Shown here: one piece after another, positions 37,162 to 44,203 of the stretch
Layout: the number at the start of each line of letters is the position of its first letter
Numbering within the stretch: the first letter of the stretch is position 1
Origin: Sphingomonas sp. NFR04
GTDB taxonomy: Bacteria; Pseudomonadota; Alphaproteobacteria; Sphingomonadales; Sphingomonadaceae
Direction of reading: 5' to 3'
Length of the DNA stretch: 64,000 nt
Assembly (NCBI RefSeq): GCF_900114095.1
Contig: NZ_FORV01000001.1
Coordinates: 186,001 to 250,000 of the forward strand
Made by a program: the position numbers and the translations under genes
The notes under the pieces: model-generated
What the model was told of the DNA's origin: nothing
The model's database searches: none
Seen by the model: the letters and a program-made list of their open reading frames with translations, nothing else

Positions 37162-37549
37162 GACTACACCCTGATGAAAACGGTTGTATCGTAAGCGACT
37201 CGCGCAGTTCCGGGCAGTACGGAGTTTTACCACCGGCACATCTACCGGTTGGCGCGGTGCCGGATGTTCCAGAACGAGACGAATGAAGAAGTTATCAACT
37301 GGTAAATTCGTTTCGGATGCAATCCACGTCTAGGCAGAATTTGCCTAGTCGCGTAAATGCTGCGTCACAGCACGACTCCGGGATCGGAAAAAACCGATTC
37401 GGCGTACGTGCGCATAGGAATGTTGCGGAGCCGGCCAAGGGTCGATGGCGTGGTTCTGATAAATGCAGTTTTGCGCAGAAGCTCGGTGGGTCGCGATGGA
37501 TCCTCGGGATGCACAAAGGCATTCGAACCATGTTGCTGAGGAGGGCGTG
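37162..37549. other. 388-base intergenic region with inverted repeats
   Basis: No convincing gene. It contains a 19-bp interrupted palindrome (37330-37348), a hairpin ATCGG-AAAAAA-CCGAT near 37381-37397, and AT-rich runs near 37280-37320. It probably holds promoters for the divergent GAF gene and paralogue 2. Confidence 0.45.
37330..37348. promoter_or_regulatory. Palindromic operator candidate
   Basis: CTAGGCA-GAATT-TGCCTAG, a perfect 7-bp inverted repeat with a 5-base AT-rich spacer, about 170 bases upstream of the GAF gene start and 200 bases upstream of paralogue 2. The form suits a dimeric regulator; none is identified. Confidence 0.45.
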
Positions 37550-37858
37550 ATGTCGATGAGCGGGGAAAATCGTGAGGTGCTGGGCGCCCTCGATTCGCGC
37601 TGCATTGTCGCGATCGCCGATGCGCTGCAGCGCAGCTGGCCGGGCAGTGCCACGCTCACCCCGACGGCGCTCGACCTCGGCGCCTCGCTGGATCGCCATC
37701 ACGCCTTCGTCGCCGCTGTGCAGGGCCTCTGCGATCGCGGCCTGCTCGCCTATGAGGCGCTGCTGATCGGTATCACCGGACCCGAAGTGCGCGATGCCGC
37801 GCTCACCGCGCGCGGGCGGGCGCTCCTCCAGAATGACGGTTTCCGCGCCGCCGCCTGA
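37550..37858 (+). CDS. Small protein of unknown function, paralogue 2 (possible winged helix)
   Basis: 102 residues; the paralogue of the protein at 36453. Core conserved features are SWPGSATLTP, FVAAVQGLCDRGLLAYEALL and GPEVRDAALTARGRALL, suggesting a winged-helix or related helical fold. I do not recognise a named family. ATG at 37550 with AGGAGG 5 bases upstream, a strong site. A Rho-independent terminator (37886-37917) follows. Its 5' region carries the palindrome at 37330. Function unknown. Confidence 0.78.
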   Translation: MSMSGENREVLGALDSRCIVAIADALQRSWPGSATLTPTALDLGASLDRHHAFVAAVQGLCDRGLLAYEALLIGITGPEVRDAALTARGRALLQNDGFRAAA

Positions 37859-37885
37859 ACGGCGCCATTCATCGCCACACCGGAT

Positions 37886-37917
37886 GCGCCGTGACGGATA
37901 CCGTTCGCGGCGCTTTT
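37886..37917 (+). terminator. Rho-independent terminator after paralogue 2
   Basis: GCGCCG / CGGCGC stem with an inner ACGG-ATA-CCGT hairpin and TTTTG tail on the plus strand, 28 bases past the stop. Confidence 0.75.
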
Positions 37918-37970
37918 GTTATGTCGCACTGCGCCAAGCCAGCGGCAGGCTGCACGTCCTGCCAGACACG

Positions 37971-38004
37971 AAAAAGGCGCGCGAACCGCGAGGTCCGCAC
38001 GCCT
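37971..38004 (-). terminator. Rho-independent terminator of rplS
   Basis: Minus-strand stem AAAGGCG-x-GCG / CGC-x-CGCCTTT with one mismatch, followed by a T5 run (TTTTT), 24 bases after the rplS stop. Confidence 0.8.
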
Positions 38005-38027
38005 TTCGCGTTCTGGGAAGACCAGCC

Positions 38028-38414
38028 TTATTCGGCGGCCTGCGCCTCGGTGCGGGTGTCGCGGCGCTCGGCGATACGCGCCGACTTACCGGTACGACCA
38101 CGCAGATAGTAGAGCTTCGCACGACGCACGACACCGCGACGCACGACATCGATCGAATCGATGTTCGGCGAATAGAGCGGAAACACGCGCTCCACGCCTT
38201 CACCGAACGAGATCTTGCGGACGGTGAAGTTCGAACCCATGCCCTTGTTGGCGCGCGCGATGCACACGCCTTCGAAGTTCTGCACGCGGGTACGCTCGCC
38301 TTCGACGACCTTCACACCGATGCGGACGGTGTCGCCCGGGCGGAATTCCGGAATCTTCTTGGCTTCGTTGAACTTGGCAATCTGCTCGGCTTCGAGCGTC
38401 TGGATGAGGTTCAT
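38028..38414 (-). CDS. rplS: 50S ribosomal protein L19
   Basis: 128 residues with the standard L19 start [45 protein letters not shown], and [33 protein letters not shown]. It lies at the 30S-50S interface. The ATG at 38414 is one base after the trmD stop (TGAGATG), so it is co-translated with trmD. It ends at a good terminator and is the last gene of the unit. The C-terminal TEAQAAE tail is a typical alphaproteobacterial extension. Confidence 0.97.
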   Translation of the reverse strand: MNLIQTLEAEQIAKFNEAKKIPEFRPGDTVRIGVKVVEGERTRVQNFEGVCIARANKGMGSNFTVRKISFGEGVERVFPLYSPNIDSIDVVRRGVVRRAKLYYLRGRTGKSARIAERRDTRTEAQAAE

Positions 38415-38415
38415 C

Positions 38416-39150
38416 TCAGTCAGTCCCATGTTTTCGCCGCGCGCCAGAGGGAGACTGGACCCGAACGCCCTCATGGCGTTCCCAAAGGTCTGGCCTCCTT
38501 AGCCGTGTATCGGTCTCCGCCATGGCGCGACGCCAGGCTTCGATCCTCGCATGATCCCCCGATCGCAGCACTTCGGGGATCGTGCGCCCTTCCCATTCGA
38601 CAGGTCGGGTATATTGCGGATATTCGAGCAGCCCCGTTTCGAAGCTCTCGTCCATGCCGCTGGAAGCCGCGCCCATTACGCCGGGAACGAGCCGAATGCA
38701 AGCATCGAGCAGCGTCAGCGCCGCCATTTCTCCACCGGAAAGGATGTAGTCCCCGATCGATACTTCCTCGATGTCGCGCGCCGCAAAGATGCGCTCGTCG
38801 AATCCCTCGAAGCGGCCGCACAGCACGATGGCACCGGGACCTGCCGCGAGCGCCCGCACGCGATCCTGCGTCAGCGTTCGGCCGCGCGGGGTCATGGCGA
38901 GAAGCGGGCGCCCGTCGCGAGGGACACTGTCGATTGCCGCCGCCAGCACATCGGCGCGCAGCACCATCCCCGCCCCGCCCCCGGCGGGCGTATCGTCGAC
39001 CGAGCGATGCTTGTCGGTGGCGAAGTCGCGGATCTGCACCGTATCGAGGGACCACAGCCCCTCGCGCAGGCCCCGACCCGCCAGAGAGATGCCGAGCGGT
39101 CCGGGGAACATCTCTGGGTAGAGCGTCAAAACGGTTGCAGCAAAGGTCAC
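38416..39150 (-). CDS. trmD: tRNA (guanine-37-N1)-methyltransferase
   Basis: 244 residues. TrmD makes m1G37 in tRNAs to prevent +1 frameshifting and is essential in many bacteria. SAM-binding trefoil-knot motifs are present: [44 protein letters not shown] and [14 protein letters not shown]. It starts at GTG (39150), and GTGA overlaps the TGA of the upstream VapC toxin gene. Normally rimM precedes trmD; here rimM is about 2.3 kb away. Confidence 0.96.
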   Translation of the reverse strand: MTFAATVLTLYPEMFPGPLGISLAGRGLREGLWSLDTVQIRDFATDKHRSVDDTPAGGGAGMVLRADVLAAAIDSVPRDGRPLLAMTPRGRTLTQDRVRALAAGPGAIVLCGRFEGFDERIFAARDIEEVSIGDYILSGGEMAALTLLDACIRLVPGVMGAASSGMDESFETGLLEYPQYTRPVEWEGRTIPEVLRSGDHARIEAWRRAMAETDTRLRRPDLWERHEGVRVQSPSGARRKHGTD

Positions 39151-39524
39151 AGCGTCCAGTTCTCGAGCTTGAGGTCGGGGATGTCGGCGAAATCCCGTTC
39201 ATTGTTGGTGATCAGCGTAAGGCCCGCCGCAAGCGCCTGCGCTGCGATCAACCGGTCGAGCCGGGCACGGCGAAATGGCAACCGGGCATAGGCCTCGGCG
39301 GCGGCGGCGTCGAACGGCATCACTGGGACATCGCGCAAAAAGGCTTGCAGCGCCGCTTCGCCCCGCGCGTCGCGAACACCCAGCCGAACCTCCGCATAGC
39401 TGATCGCCGAGACCGCAAGGCTACCTCTGGCTTGCGCGCGGACGCGCACGTTCAGCCGCTCCACCGAGCCTTGGAGCAGATAGATACAAATGTTGCTGTC
39501 GAGCAGAAACAGCGGGTCAATCAT
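39147..39524 (-). CDS. vapC: VapC-family PIN toxin of a VapBC pair
   Basis: 125 residues, PIN domain: D9 in [12 protein letters not shown], Glu in [11 protein letters not shown], Asp in [12 protein letters not shown], and NNERDF near the C-terminus, the full acidic set of a metal-dependent RNase. VapC toxins cut specific tRNAs or rRNA when free of antitoxin. ATG at 39524 lies inside the last codons of the vapB gene (8-base overlap). The stop overlaps the GTG of trmD. Confidence 0.9.
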   Translation of the reverse strand: MIDPLFLLDSNICIYLLQGSVERLNVRVRAQARGSLAVSAISYAEVRLGVRDARGEAALQAFLRDVPVMPFDAAAAEAYARLPFRRARLDRLIAAQALAAGLTLITNNERDFADIPDLKLENWTL

Positions 39525-39786
39525 CGCGCCGAAGCTTGCCCAGGTTCCAGTCGAGTTCACGCTCCTCCAGCTCTCGATCTTCGTTCGCGATGAGCTTCAG
39601 ATGCGGAAGTGCGCCGATCCAGTCACCGCCGATCTTTTCCTCGCCGTCCACCGGCTCCACGGAAAAGCCGCGGCGTTCCTCGCGCAGCACCACTTCCGCG
39701 CCTTCCTTCAGGCCCAGTGCCTTGGGCAGGCGCAGCGCCAGCGAATTACCCGACTTGAAGATCCTGGCGCGATATTCCTCGCCCAT
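39517..39786 (-). CDS. vapB: VapB-family antitoxin, AbrB-type
   Basis: 89 residues with a swapped-hairpin AbrB DNA-binding region at residues 1-50 (EYRARIFKSGNSLALRLPKALGLKEGAEVVL) and an acidic C-terminus (DRELEERELDW) that should block the VapC site. ATG at 39786 with GGAGG 6 bases upstream. A perfect 14-bp inverted repeat (39793-39823) lies directly before it and contains its Shine-Dalgarno, so VapB or VapBC probably represses its own gene. Confidence 0.9.
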   Translation of the reverse strand: MGEEYRARIFKSGNSLALRLPKALGLKEGAEVVLREERRGFSVEPVDGEEKIGGDWIGALPHLKLIANEDRELEERELDWNLGKLRRDD

Positions 39787-39792
39787 GTATCG

Positions 39793-39823
39793 CCTCCGTA
39801 TATACACCCTGTATATACGGAGG
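39793..39823. promoter_or_regulatory. VapBC autoregulatory operator
   Basis: Perfect 14-bp arms CCTCCGTATATACA and TGTATATACGGAGG with a CCC spacer. One arm supplies the GGAGG ribosome site of vapB, so protein binding to DNA, or RNA hairpin formation, could both affect expression. Confidence 0.75.
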
Positions 39824-39842
39824 CCGGCAAAGCGCAATGCGA

Positions 39843-40208
39843 TCAGAACCAGGCCTCGACCCGCAGCCCCGGCACGGCGCGGAAATCGCGACCATTATGG
39901 GTGACCAGCGTTGCATCGAGCGCGAGGGCATGGGCCGCGATCAGCCGATCATGCCGCCCCCGAGCGGCGCGGGCCGTGGAAAAGGCGCGCGCGGCCGACG
40001 AGTCGAACGGCAGTACGGGTAGCCGATGAAGCAGCGCCTCGAGCGCCGCGGTCCACCCTGTTCCATCCATCAGTTCGGCATGGCTGATCGCCGAGATCGC
40101 GATCGCACCCTCTGCCGCCGCCGCAATCCGCCGGGCGACCGGGGCACCGCCCCCGCGCAGCAGACGGATGCAGACACAGGTGTCGAGCAGGTAATCGGGC
40201 GCGGCCAT
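39843..40208 (-). CDS. Orphan VapC-family PIN toxin
   Basis: 121 residues, PIN domain: D in YLLDTCVCIRLL, Glu in SAISHAELMDG, Asp in RHDRLIAAHAL, and THNGRDF near the end. Only about a third identical to the neighbouring VapC, so not a recent duplicate. No antitoxin frame lies upstream on its strand: the next bases are the divergent start of the FAD oxidoreductase gene. It may rely on the adjacent VapB or be an antitoxin-less relic. ATG at 40208 with AGGG 7 bases upstream; an ATG at 40223 is the alternative. Confidence 0.8.
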   Translation of the reverse strand: MAAPDYLLDTCVCIRLLRGGGAPVARRIAAAAEGAIAISAISHAELMDGTGWTAALEALLHRLPVLPFDSSAARAFSTARAARGRHDRLIAAHALALDATLVTHNGRDFRAVPGLRVEAWF

Positions 40209-40264
40209 GTCGTGCCCTAGCATTGCGACGGGGAACCTGTCGCGCCCCCACGCGCTGGCGCGCG

Positions 40265-41167
40265 ATGGACGATTGCATCATCATCGGCGGTGGGCCCGCG
40301 GGCCTCACCGCGGCCATCTATCTCAGCCGCTACCATCTGAAGATCCGCCTGTTCGACTGCGGATCGAGCCGCGCTGCGCTGATCCCCTGCACCCATAACC
40401 ATGCCGGCTATCCGGAGGGGATTTCCGGTCTCGACCTGCTTGCGGCGATGCGCGCGCAGGCGGAGAAATATGGTACCGTGCGAGAGGCTGCGAAGGTGAT
40501 GGGCCTGCGCGCCATCGAAGGCGGGTTCGCCGCGCGGATCGGCGAGCGCGAGGTGCGTGCGCGATCGGTGCTGCTGGCGACGGGCGTGGTCAACCATCGA
40601 CCGCCGATGCCAGACGCGTTGCATGATATCGCACTGGCAAAAGGGCAGATCCGCTACTGCCCCGTGTGCGACGGATACGAGGTCACCGACAGGCGCGTCG
40701 CGGTCTACGGCACGGGCGAGCACGGCGCACGCGAGGCGCTGTTCGTCCGCAGCTTCACCCAGGACGTGACGCTGATCGCCCCCGATCGCCACGATCTGCC
40801 ACCGGAGCAGATCGAGCAGCTGGAGGACGCTGGCGTGGCGCGCGTGGAGGGTCCGGCCGCCGACTGGGCGCTGGAGGACGACCAGATCTTGCTCACGGTG
40901 CCGAGCGGCCAGCTCCGCTTCGACAGCCTCTATCCCGCGCTCGGTTCGCACATCCGCTCGGAACTGGCTGTCGAGGCCGGCGCGCGTGCCGACGACAGCG
41001 GCTGCCTGGAAGTGGACGATCACCAGCGGACGTCGCTCCCGGGCCTGTTCGCCGCAGGAGACGTCGCCAAGGGTCTGGACCAGATCAGCCATGCGATGGG
41101 CGAAGCCGGTGTCGCCGCGACGACGATCCGCAACATGTTGAACGCCGAAACGCCGCTCTGGCGCTAA
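40265..41167 (+). CDS. Thioredoxin-reductase-like NAD(P)/FAD oxidoreductase
   Basis: 300 residues. FAD motif IIIGGGPAGLTAAIYLSRY at the N-terminus, the redox pair CPVCDG near residue 138, a second dinucleotide site VAVYGTGEHGAREAL and the FAD-pyrophosphate motif LFAAGDVAKGLDQISHAMGEAG. It is thus a TrxB-fold enzyme, but the second motif is GTGEHG rather than GGGDSA, so NADPH use and thioredoxin as substrate are uncertain. It is the only plus-strand gene in the block between rimM and trmD. Its stop overlaps that of the small membrane-protein gene by 3 bases. Confidence 0.85.
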   Translation: MDDCIIIGGGPAGLTAAIYLSRYHLKIRLFDCGSSRAALIPCTHNHAGYPEGISGLDLLAAMRAQAEKYGTVREAAKVMGLRAIEGGFAARIGEREVRARSVLLATGVVNHRPPMPDALHDIALAKGQIRYCPVCDGYEVTDRRVAVYGTGEHGAREALFVRSFTQDVTLIAPDRHDLPPEQIEQLEDAGVARVEGPAADWALEDDQILLTVPSGQLRFDSLYPALGSHIRSELAVEAGARADDSGCLEVDDHQRTSLPGLFAAGDVAKGLDQISHAMGEAGVAATTIRNMLNAETPLWR

Positions 41168-41457
41168 GGCATAAGGCCGCCCAGCCGTTCCTCCGCGATA
41201 AACCAGACGGGGAGCACCGCGATCATCGTAGCACCTGCCACCATCAGCGTGACGACGAGCAGAACCCCCGTCCACGGATCGTCGGCCACGGCAGGACCGC
41301 CCGAATACAGCCAAAAACAGGCTCCGGCCAGAATCGAGGGGATGGCAAGCGTCGCGATCAGGCGACCGGTATAGCGGCAGGCGAGCAGCTTGCCTGCGCC
41401 TGTCCAGCAAAGGAAGGCCAGGAAGCCTAGAACCGCCCATCCGCCAAGCAATATCAT
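41164..41457 (-). CDS. Small membrane protein of unknown function
   Basis: 97 residues with three hydrophobic segments (about 1-20, 30-50 and 60-88), no recognised family. It starts 26 bases after the rimM stop on the same strand and so could be co-transcribed with rpsP and rimM. It ends head-on with the oxidoreductase gene. ATG at 41457. Its existence as a gene is supported by length, hydrophobicity and spacing only. Confidence 0.6.
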   Translation of the reverse strand: MILLGGWAVLGFLAFLCWTGAGKLLACRYTGRLIATLAIPSILAGACFWLYSGGPAVADDPWTGVLLVVTLMVAGATMIAVLPVWFIAEERLGGLMP

Positions 41458-41482
41458 GCGGGCGGCATAGCAGAAGGACAGG

Positions 41483-41986
41483 TCAGCTTTCCAGGAAAGC
41501 GTTCGCGACGACGAGCTTTTCAGCATCCCAGCTCGGCACCGCCTCGGGCCGCATCGGCACCATGAAGCGCTTGCCGTCGGGCCGCTCGATCTCGATCACG
41601 TCGCCCGCGCCATAATCGTCGATCGCGACGACGCGGCCGATCGGCGCCCCGCCCTCGCCCAGCACGGGGAGGTCGAGCAGGTCGATATGGTAATATTCGC
41701 CCTCGCCCAGCGGCGGGAGGGCGGAACGCGGCACCGTCAGTTCGGTGCCGCGCAGTGCCTCGGCGGCATTGCGGTCGACCACTTCGGCGAAGCGGGCGAT
41801 CACGCCATTGGATCCCCCGCGCACCGACTTGAGCGTCAGCGTGCCGCCGTTGAAGCTTTTGTGCGCTGCCAGATCCTCGGCGAACACCTTCAGCCGCACC
41901 TCGCCCGCTACGGCGTGCGCGCCGATAACGACGGCGAGCGTCACCGGGCGATCGCCGCGGTTCGAGGGAGCGGAAGGTTCTGCCAT
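41483..41986 (-). CDS. rimM: 16S rRNA-processing protein RimM
   Basis: 167 residues. N-terminal barrel with VTLAVVIGAHAVAGEVRLKVF, and a PRC-barrel domain containing GEYYHIDLLDLPVLGEGGAPIGRVVAIDDYGAGDVIEI and FMVPMRPEAVPSWD. It binds S19 and helps 30S head maturation. ATG at 41986. It follows rpsP with a 63-base gap. trmD, its usual next gene, is displaced. Confidence 0.94.
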   Translation of the reverse strand: MAEPSAPSNRGDRPVTLAVVIGAHAVAGEVRLKVFAEDLAAHKSFNGGTLTLKSVRGGSNGVIARFAEVVDRNAAEALRGTELTVPRSALPPLGEGEYYHIDLLDLPVLGEGGAPIGRVVAIDDYGAGDVIEIERPDGKRFMVPMRPEAVPSWDAEKLVVANAFLES

Positions 41987-42049
41987 GACGGGATGCAGCG
42001 ACGCACGAGCCATCCCTCCCGCACCAGCGCGCGGGAGGGATGTTCAAGC

Positions 42050-42436
42050 TCAGGCCTCGGCGGTCTCTTCGGCCGGGGCGGCAGCGGCTTCGGCAGCTGC
42101 CTTGGCCTTCTCGGCACGCTCCTCGGCGCGCTCCTTGGCCTTTTCGCCCGGAACCGCCTTGTTCGGGTTGTTGCGAGCCGCACGCTCCTTGACACCCATG
42201 GCGTCGAGGAAGCGGGCAACGCGGTCGGTCGGCTGCGCACCGACGCTCAGCCAATACTTGGCGCGCTCGTCGTCCAGCTTCACGCGCTCGGGCGAATCCT
42301 TGGCGAGCAGCGGGTTGTAGGTGCCGATCTTCTCGATGAACTTGCCGTCACGCGGTGCACGGCCGTCGGCAACGACGATCCGGTAATAGGGGCGCTTCTT
42401 GGAGCCGCCGCGCGACAGACGCATGGAGAGAGCCAT
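42050..42436 (-). CDS. rpsP: 30S ribosomal protein S16
   Basis: 128 residues; [26 protein letters not shown] is diagnostic, with GTYNPLL and DRVARFL. The last 40 residues are an Ala/Glu/Lys-rich tail ([22 protein letters not shown]), common in alphaproteobacterial S16. It follows ffh by 48 bases on the same strand; the ffh-rpsP-rimM order is typical. Confidence 0.97.
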   Translation of the reverse strand: MALSMRLSRGGSKKRPYYRIVVADGRAPRDGKFIEKIGTYNPLLAKDSPERVKLDDERAKYWLSVGAQPTDRVARFLDAMGVKERAARNNPNKAVPGEKAKERAEERAEKAKAAAEAAAAPAEETAEA

Positions 42437-42484
42437 TCTACTTCACTTCCTTCTAAAGATACGATTGATAGAGTTTGGGTTGAA

Positions 42485-43966
42485 TTACTTCTTCTTCAGC
42501 AAATTCTCGAAGCCCGGCGGCAGCTTGGCGCCGCCCGGCAGACCCGGCAGGCCCGCGCCCACCTTGTCCATCATGTCGCCCATCTCGGCGCCGCCCAGGG
42601 CATTGCCGATGCCGCCCATGCCGCCGCCCGGGCCGCCCTTGGCGAGCATGCCCATCATGCCCTTCAGGCCGCCCATCTTCTTCAGGCGCTTCATCGCGGT
42701 CTGCATCTCCTGATGCATCTTGATGAGCTTGTTGACGTCCTGCACGGTCAGGCCGCTGCCCTTGGCGATGCGGATCTTGCGCTTGGCGTTGAGCAGTTCG
42801 GGCTTGGCGCGCTCCTTGGGCGTCATCGAACCGATGATCGCGTCCATGCGGATCAGCACCTTGTCGCCGCCCACCTGGTCGACCGCGGCCTGCGCCTTCT
42901 TCATGCCGGGGATCATCCCCGCCAGCGCGCCGATGCCGCCCATCTTGCGCATCTGCGCCAGCTGCGAGCGCAGGTCGTTCATGTCGAACTGGCCCTTGGC
43001 GAGCCGGTTCGCCATCCGCTCGGCGTCTTCCTGGTCGATCGCGGCCGCGGCCTTTTCGACGAGGCTGACGACGTCGCCCATGCCCAGGATGCGGCCGGCG
43101 ACGCGCTTCGGGTGGAAGGGTTCGATCTGGTCGAGCTTTTCGCCCATGCCGGCGAACTTGATCGGCTGGCCGGTGACGGCGCGCATCGACAGCGCCGCAC
43201 CACCGCGCGCATCGCCGTCCATACGGGTGAGGATCACGCCGGTCAGCGGCACCTGCGCCGAGAAGTTGCTGGCGACGTTCACCGCGTCCTGGCCGGTGAG
43301 CGAGTCGACGACGAGCAGGATTTCCTGGGGCTTCGAGATGTCGGCCACCGCCTTCATCTCGTCCATCAGCGCCTGGTCGACGTGGAGACGGCCGGCGGTG
43401 TCGAGCATCACCACGTCGAAGCCCTGGAGCTTCGCCGACTGGAGCGCACGGCGGGCGATCTCGACCGGCTGCTGGCCGGTGACGATCGGCAGCGTCGCCA
43501 CCTCAGTCTGCGTGCCGAGCACGGCGAGCTGTTCCTGCGCAGCCGGGCGATTGACGTCCAGCGACGCCATCATCACCTTCTTGCCCTGCTTCTTGAGCAG
43601 CTTGGCAAGCTTGGCGGTGGTGGTGGTCTTGCCCGAGCCCTGCAGACCGACGAGCATCACGACGGCCGGCGGCGTGACGTCGATCGCCAGCTCCGCCGTG
43701 TCCGCGCCGAGCATGTCGACCAGCGCGTCATGGACGATCTTGACGACCTGCTGGCCCGGCGTGACCGACCGCAGCACCTGCTGGCCGACGGCCTGCTCGG
43801 TTACCTTGTCGACGAACTCGCGGGCGACGGGCAGCGCGACGTCCGCTTCCAGCAGCGCCACGCGCACTTCGCGCATTGCGGTCCGGACATCGGCCTCGCT
43901 GAGCGCGCCACGTCCGCGCAGGCGCTCGAAGACGCCGCCCAGCCGATCGCTCAAACTCTCGAACAT
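42485..43966 (-). CDS. ffh: Signal recognition particle GTPase Ffh
   Basis: 493 residues: N domain, G domain with GLQGSGKTTTTAKLA (G1), DTAGR (G3) and TRMDGDARGGAAL (G4 region), then a methionine-rich M domain (GGLKGMMGMLAKGGPGGGMGG). It binds SRP RNA and signal peptides and pairs with FtsY, encoded 3.6 kb away on the other strand. ATG at 43966. A strong stem-loop (44016-44047) sits in its leader. Confidence 0.97.
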   Translation of the reverse strand: MFESLSDRLGGVFERLRGRGALSEADVRTAMREVRVALLEADVALPVAREFVDKVTEQAVGQQVLRSVTPGQQVVKIVHDALVDMLGADTAELAIDVTPPAVVMLVGLQGSGKTTTTAKLAKLLKKQGKKVMMASLDVNRPAAQEQLAVLGTQTEVATLPIVTGQQPVEIARRALQSAKLQGFDVVMLDTAGRLHVDQALMDEMKAVADISKPQEILLVVDSLTGQDAVNVASNFSAQVPLTGVILTRMDGDARGGAALSMRAVTGQPIKFAGMGEKLDQIEPFHPKRVAGRILGMGDVVSLVEKAAAAIDQEDAERMANRLAKGQFDMNDLRSQLAQMRKMGGIGALAGMIPGMKKAQAAVDQVGGDKVLIRMDAIIGSMTPKERAKPELLNAKRKIRIAKGSGLTVQDVNKLIKMHQEMQTAMKRLKKMGGLKGMMGMLAKGGPGGGMGGIGNALGGAEMGDMMDKVGAGLPGLPGGAKLPPGFENLLKKK

Positions 43967-44015
43967 GATGCCCAGGTCACTCCAAATTCAGCCTCTGTTC
44001 CGCCAAACGCAAAAC

Positions 44016-44047
44016 ACGCCGGCGGACGAAACCTCGTCGGCCGGCGT
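44016..44047 (-). promoter_or_regulatory. Terminator-like hairpin in the ffh leader
   Basis: On the minus strand ACGCCGGC pairs with GCCGGCGT and GACGA with TCGTC, one mismatch, GGTT loop, then GTTTTG. It lies 50 bases before the ffh start, and the only genes upstream read the other way, so it would act on a leader or a short minus-strand RNA. Attenuation is a possibility, not shown. Confidence 0.5.
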
Positions 44048-44203
44048 CACCCCTTGGGGTGGCATATGTCTCGCGTCCACGGAGGAACGGTGGGTCCCCT
44101 TAGCCGCGGCGGCGGCGGAAAGCAACCTCTACGGGTTTAACCCGATCTACACGCCTTGCATGGGAAAACACCGCCTCGTTAGTACGAGGGGCGTAGTGCG
44201 TCG

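Noticed and set aside
43989..44086. A ~21-codon leader ORF overlapping the ffh leader hairpin
   Set aside because: No convincing ribosome site and no bias such as repeated codons; too short to support.
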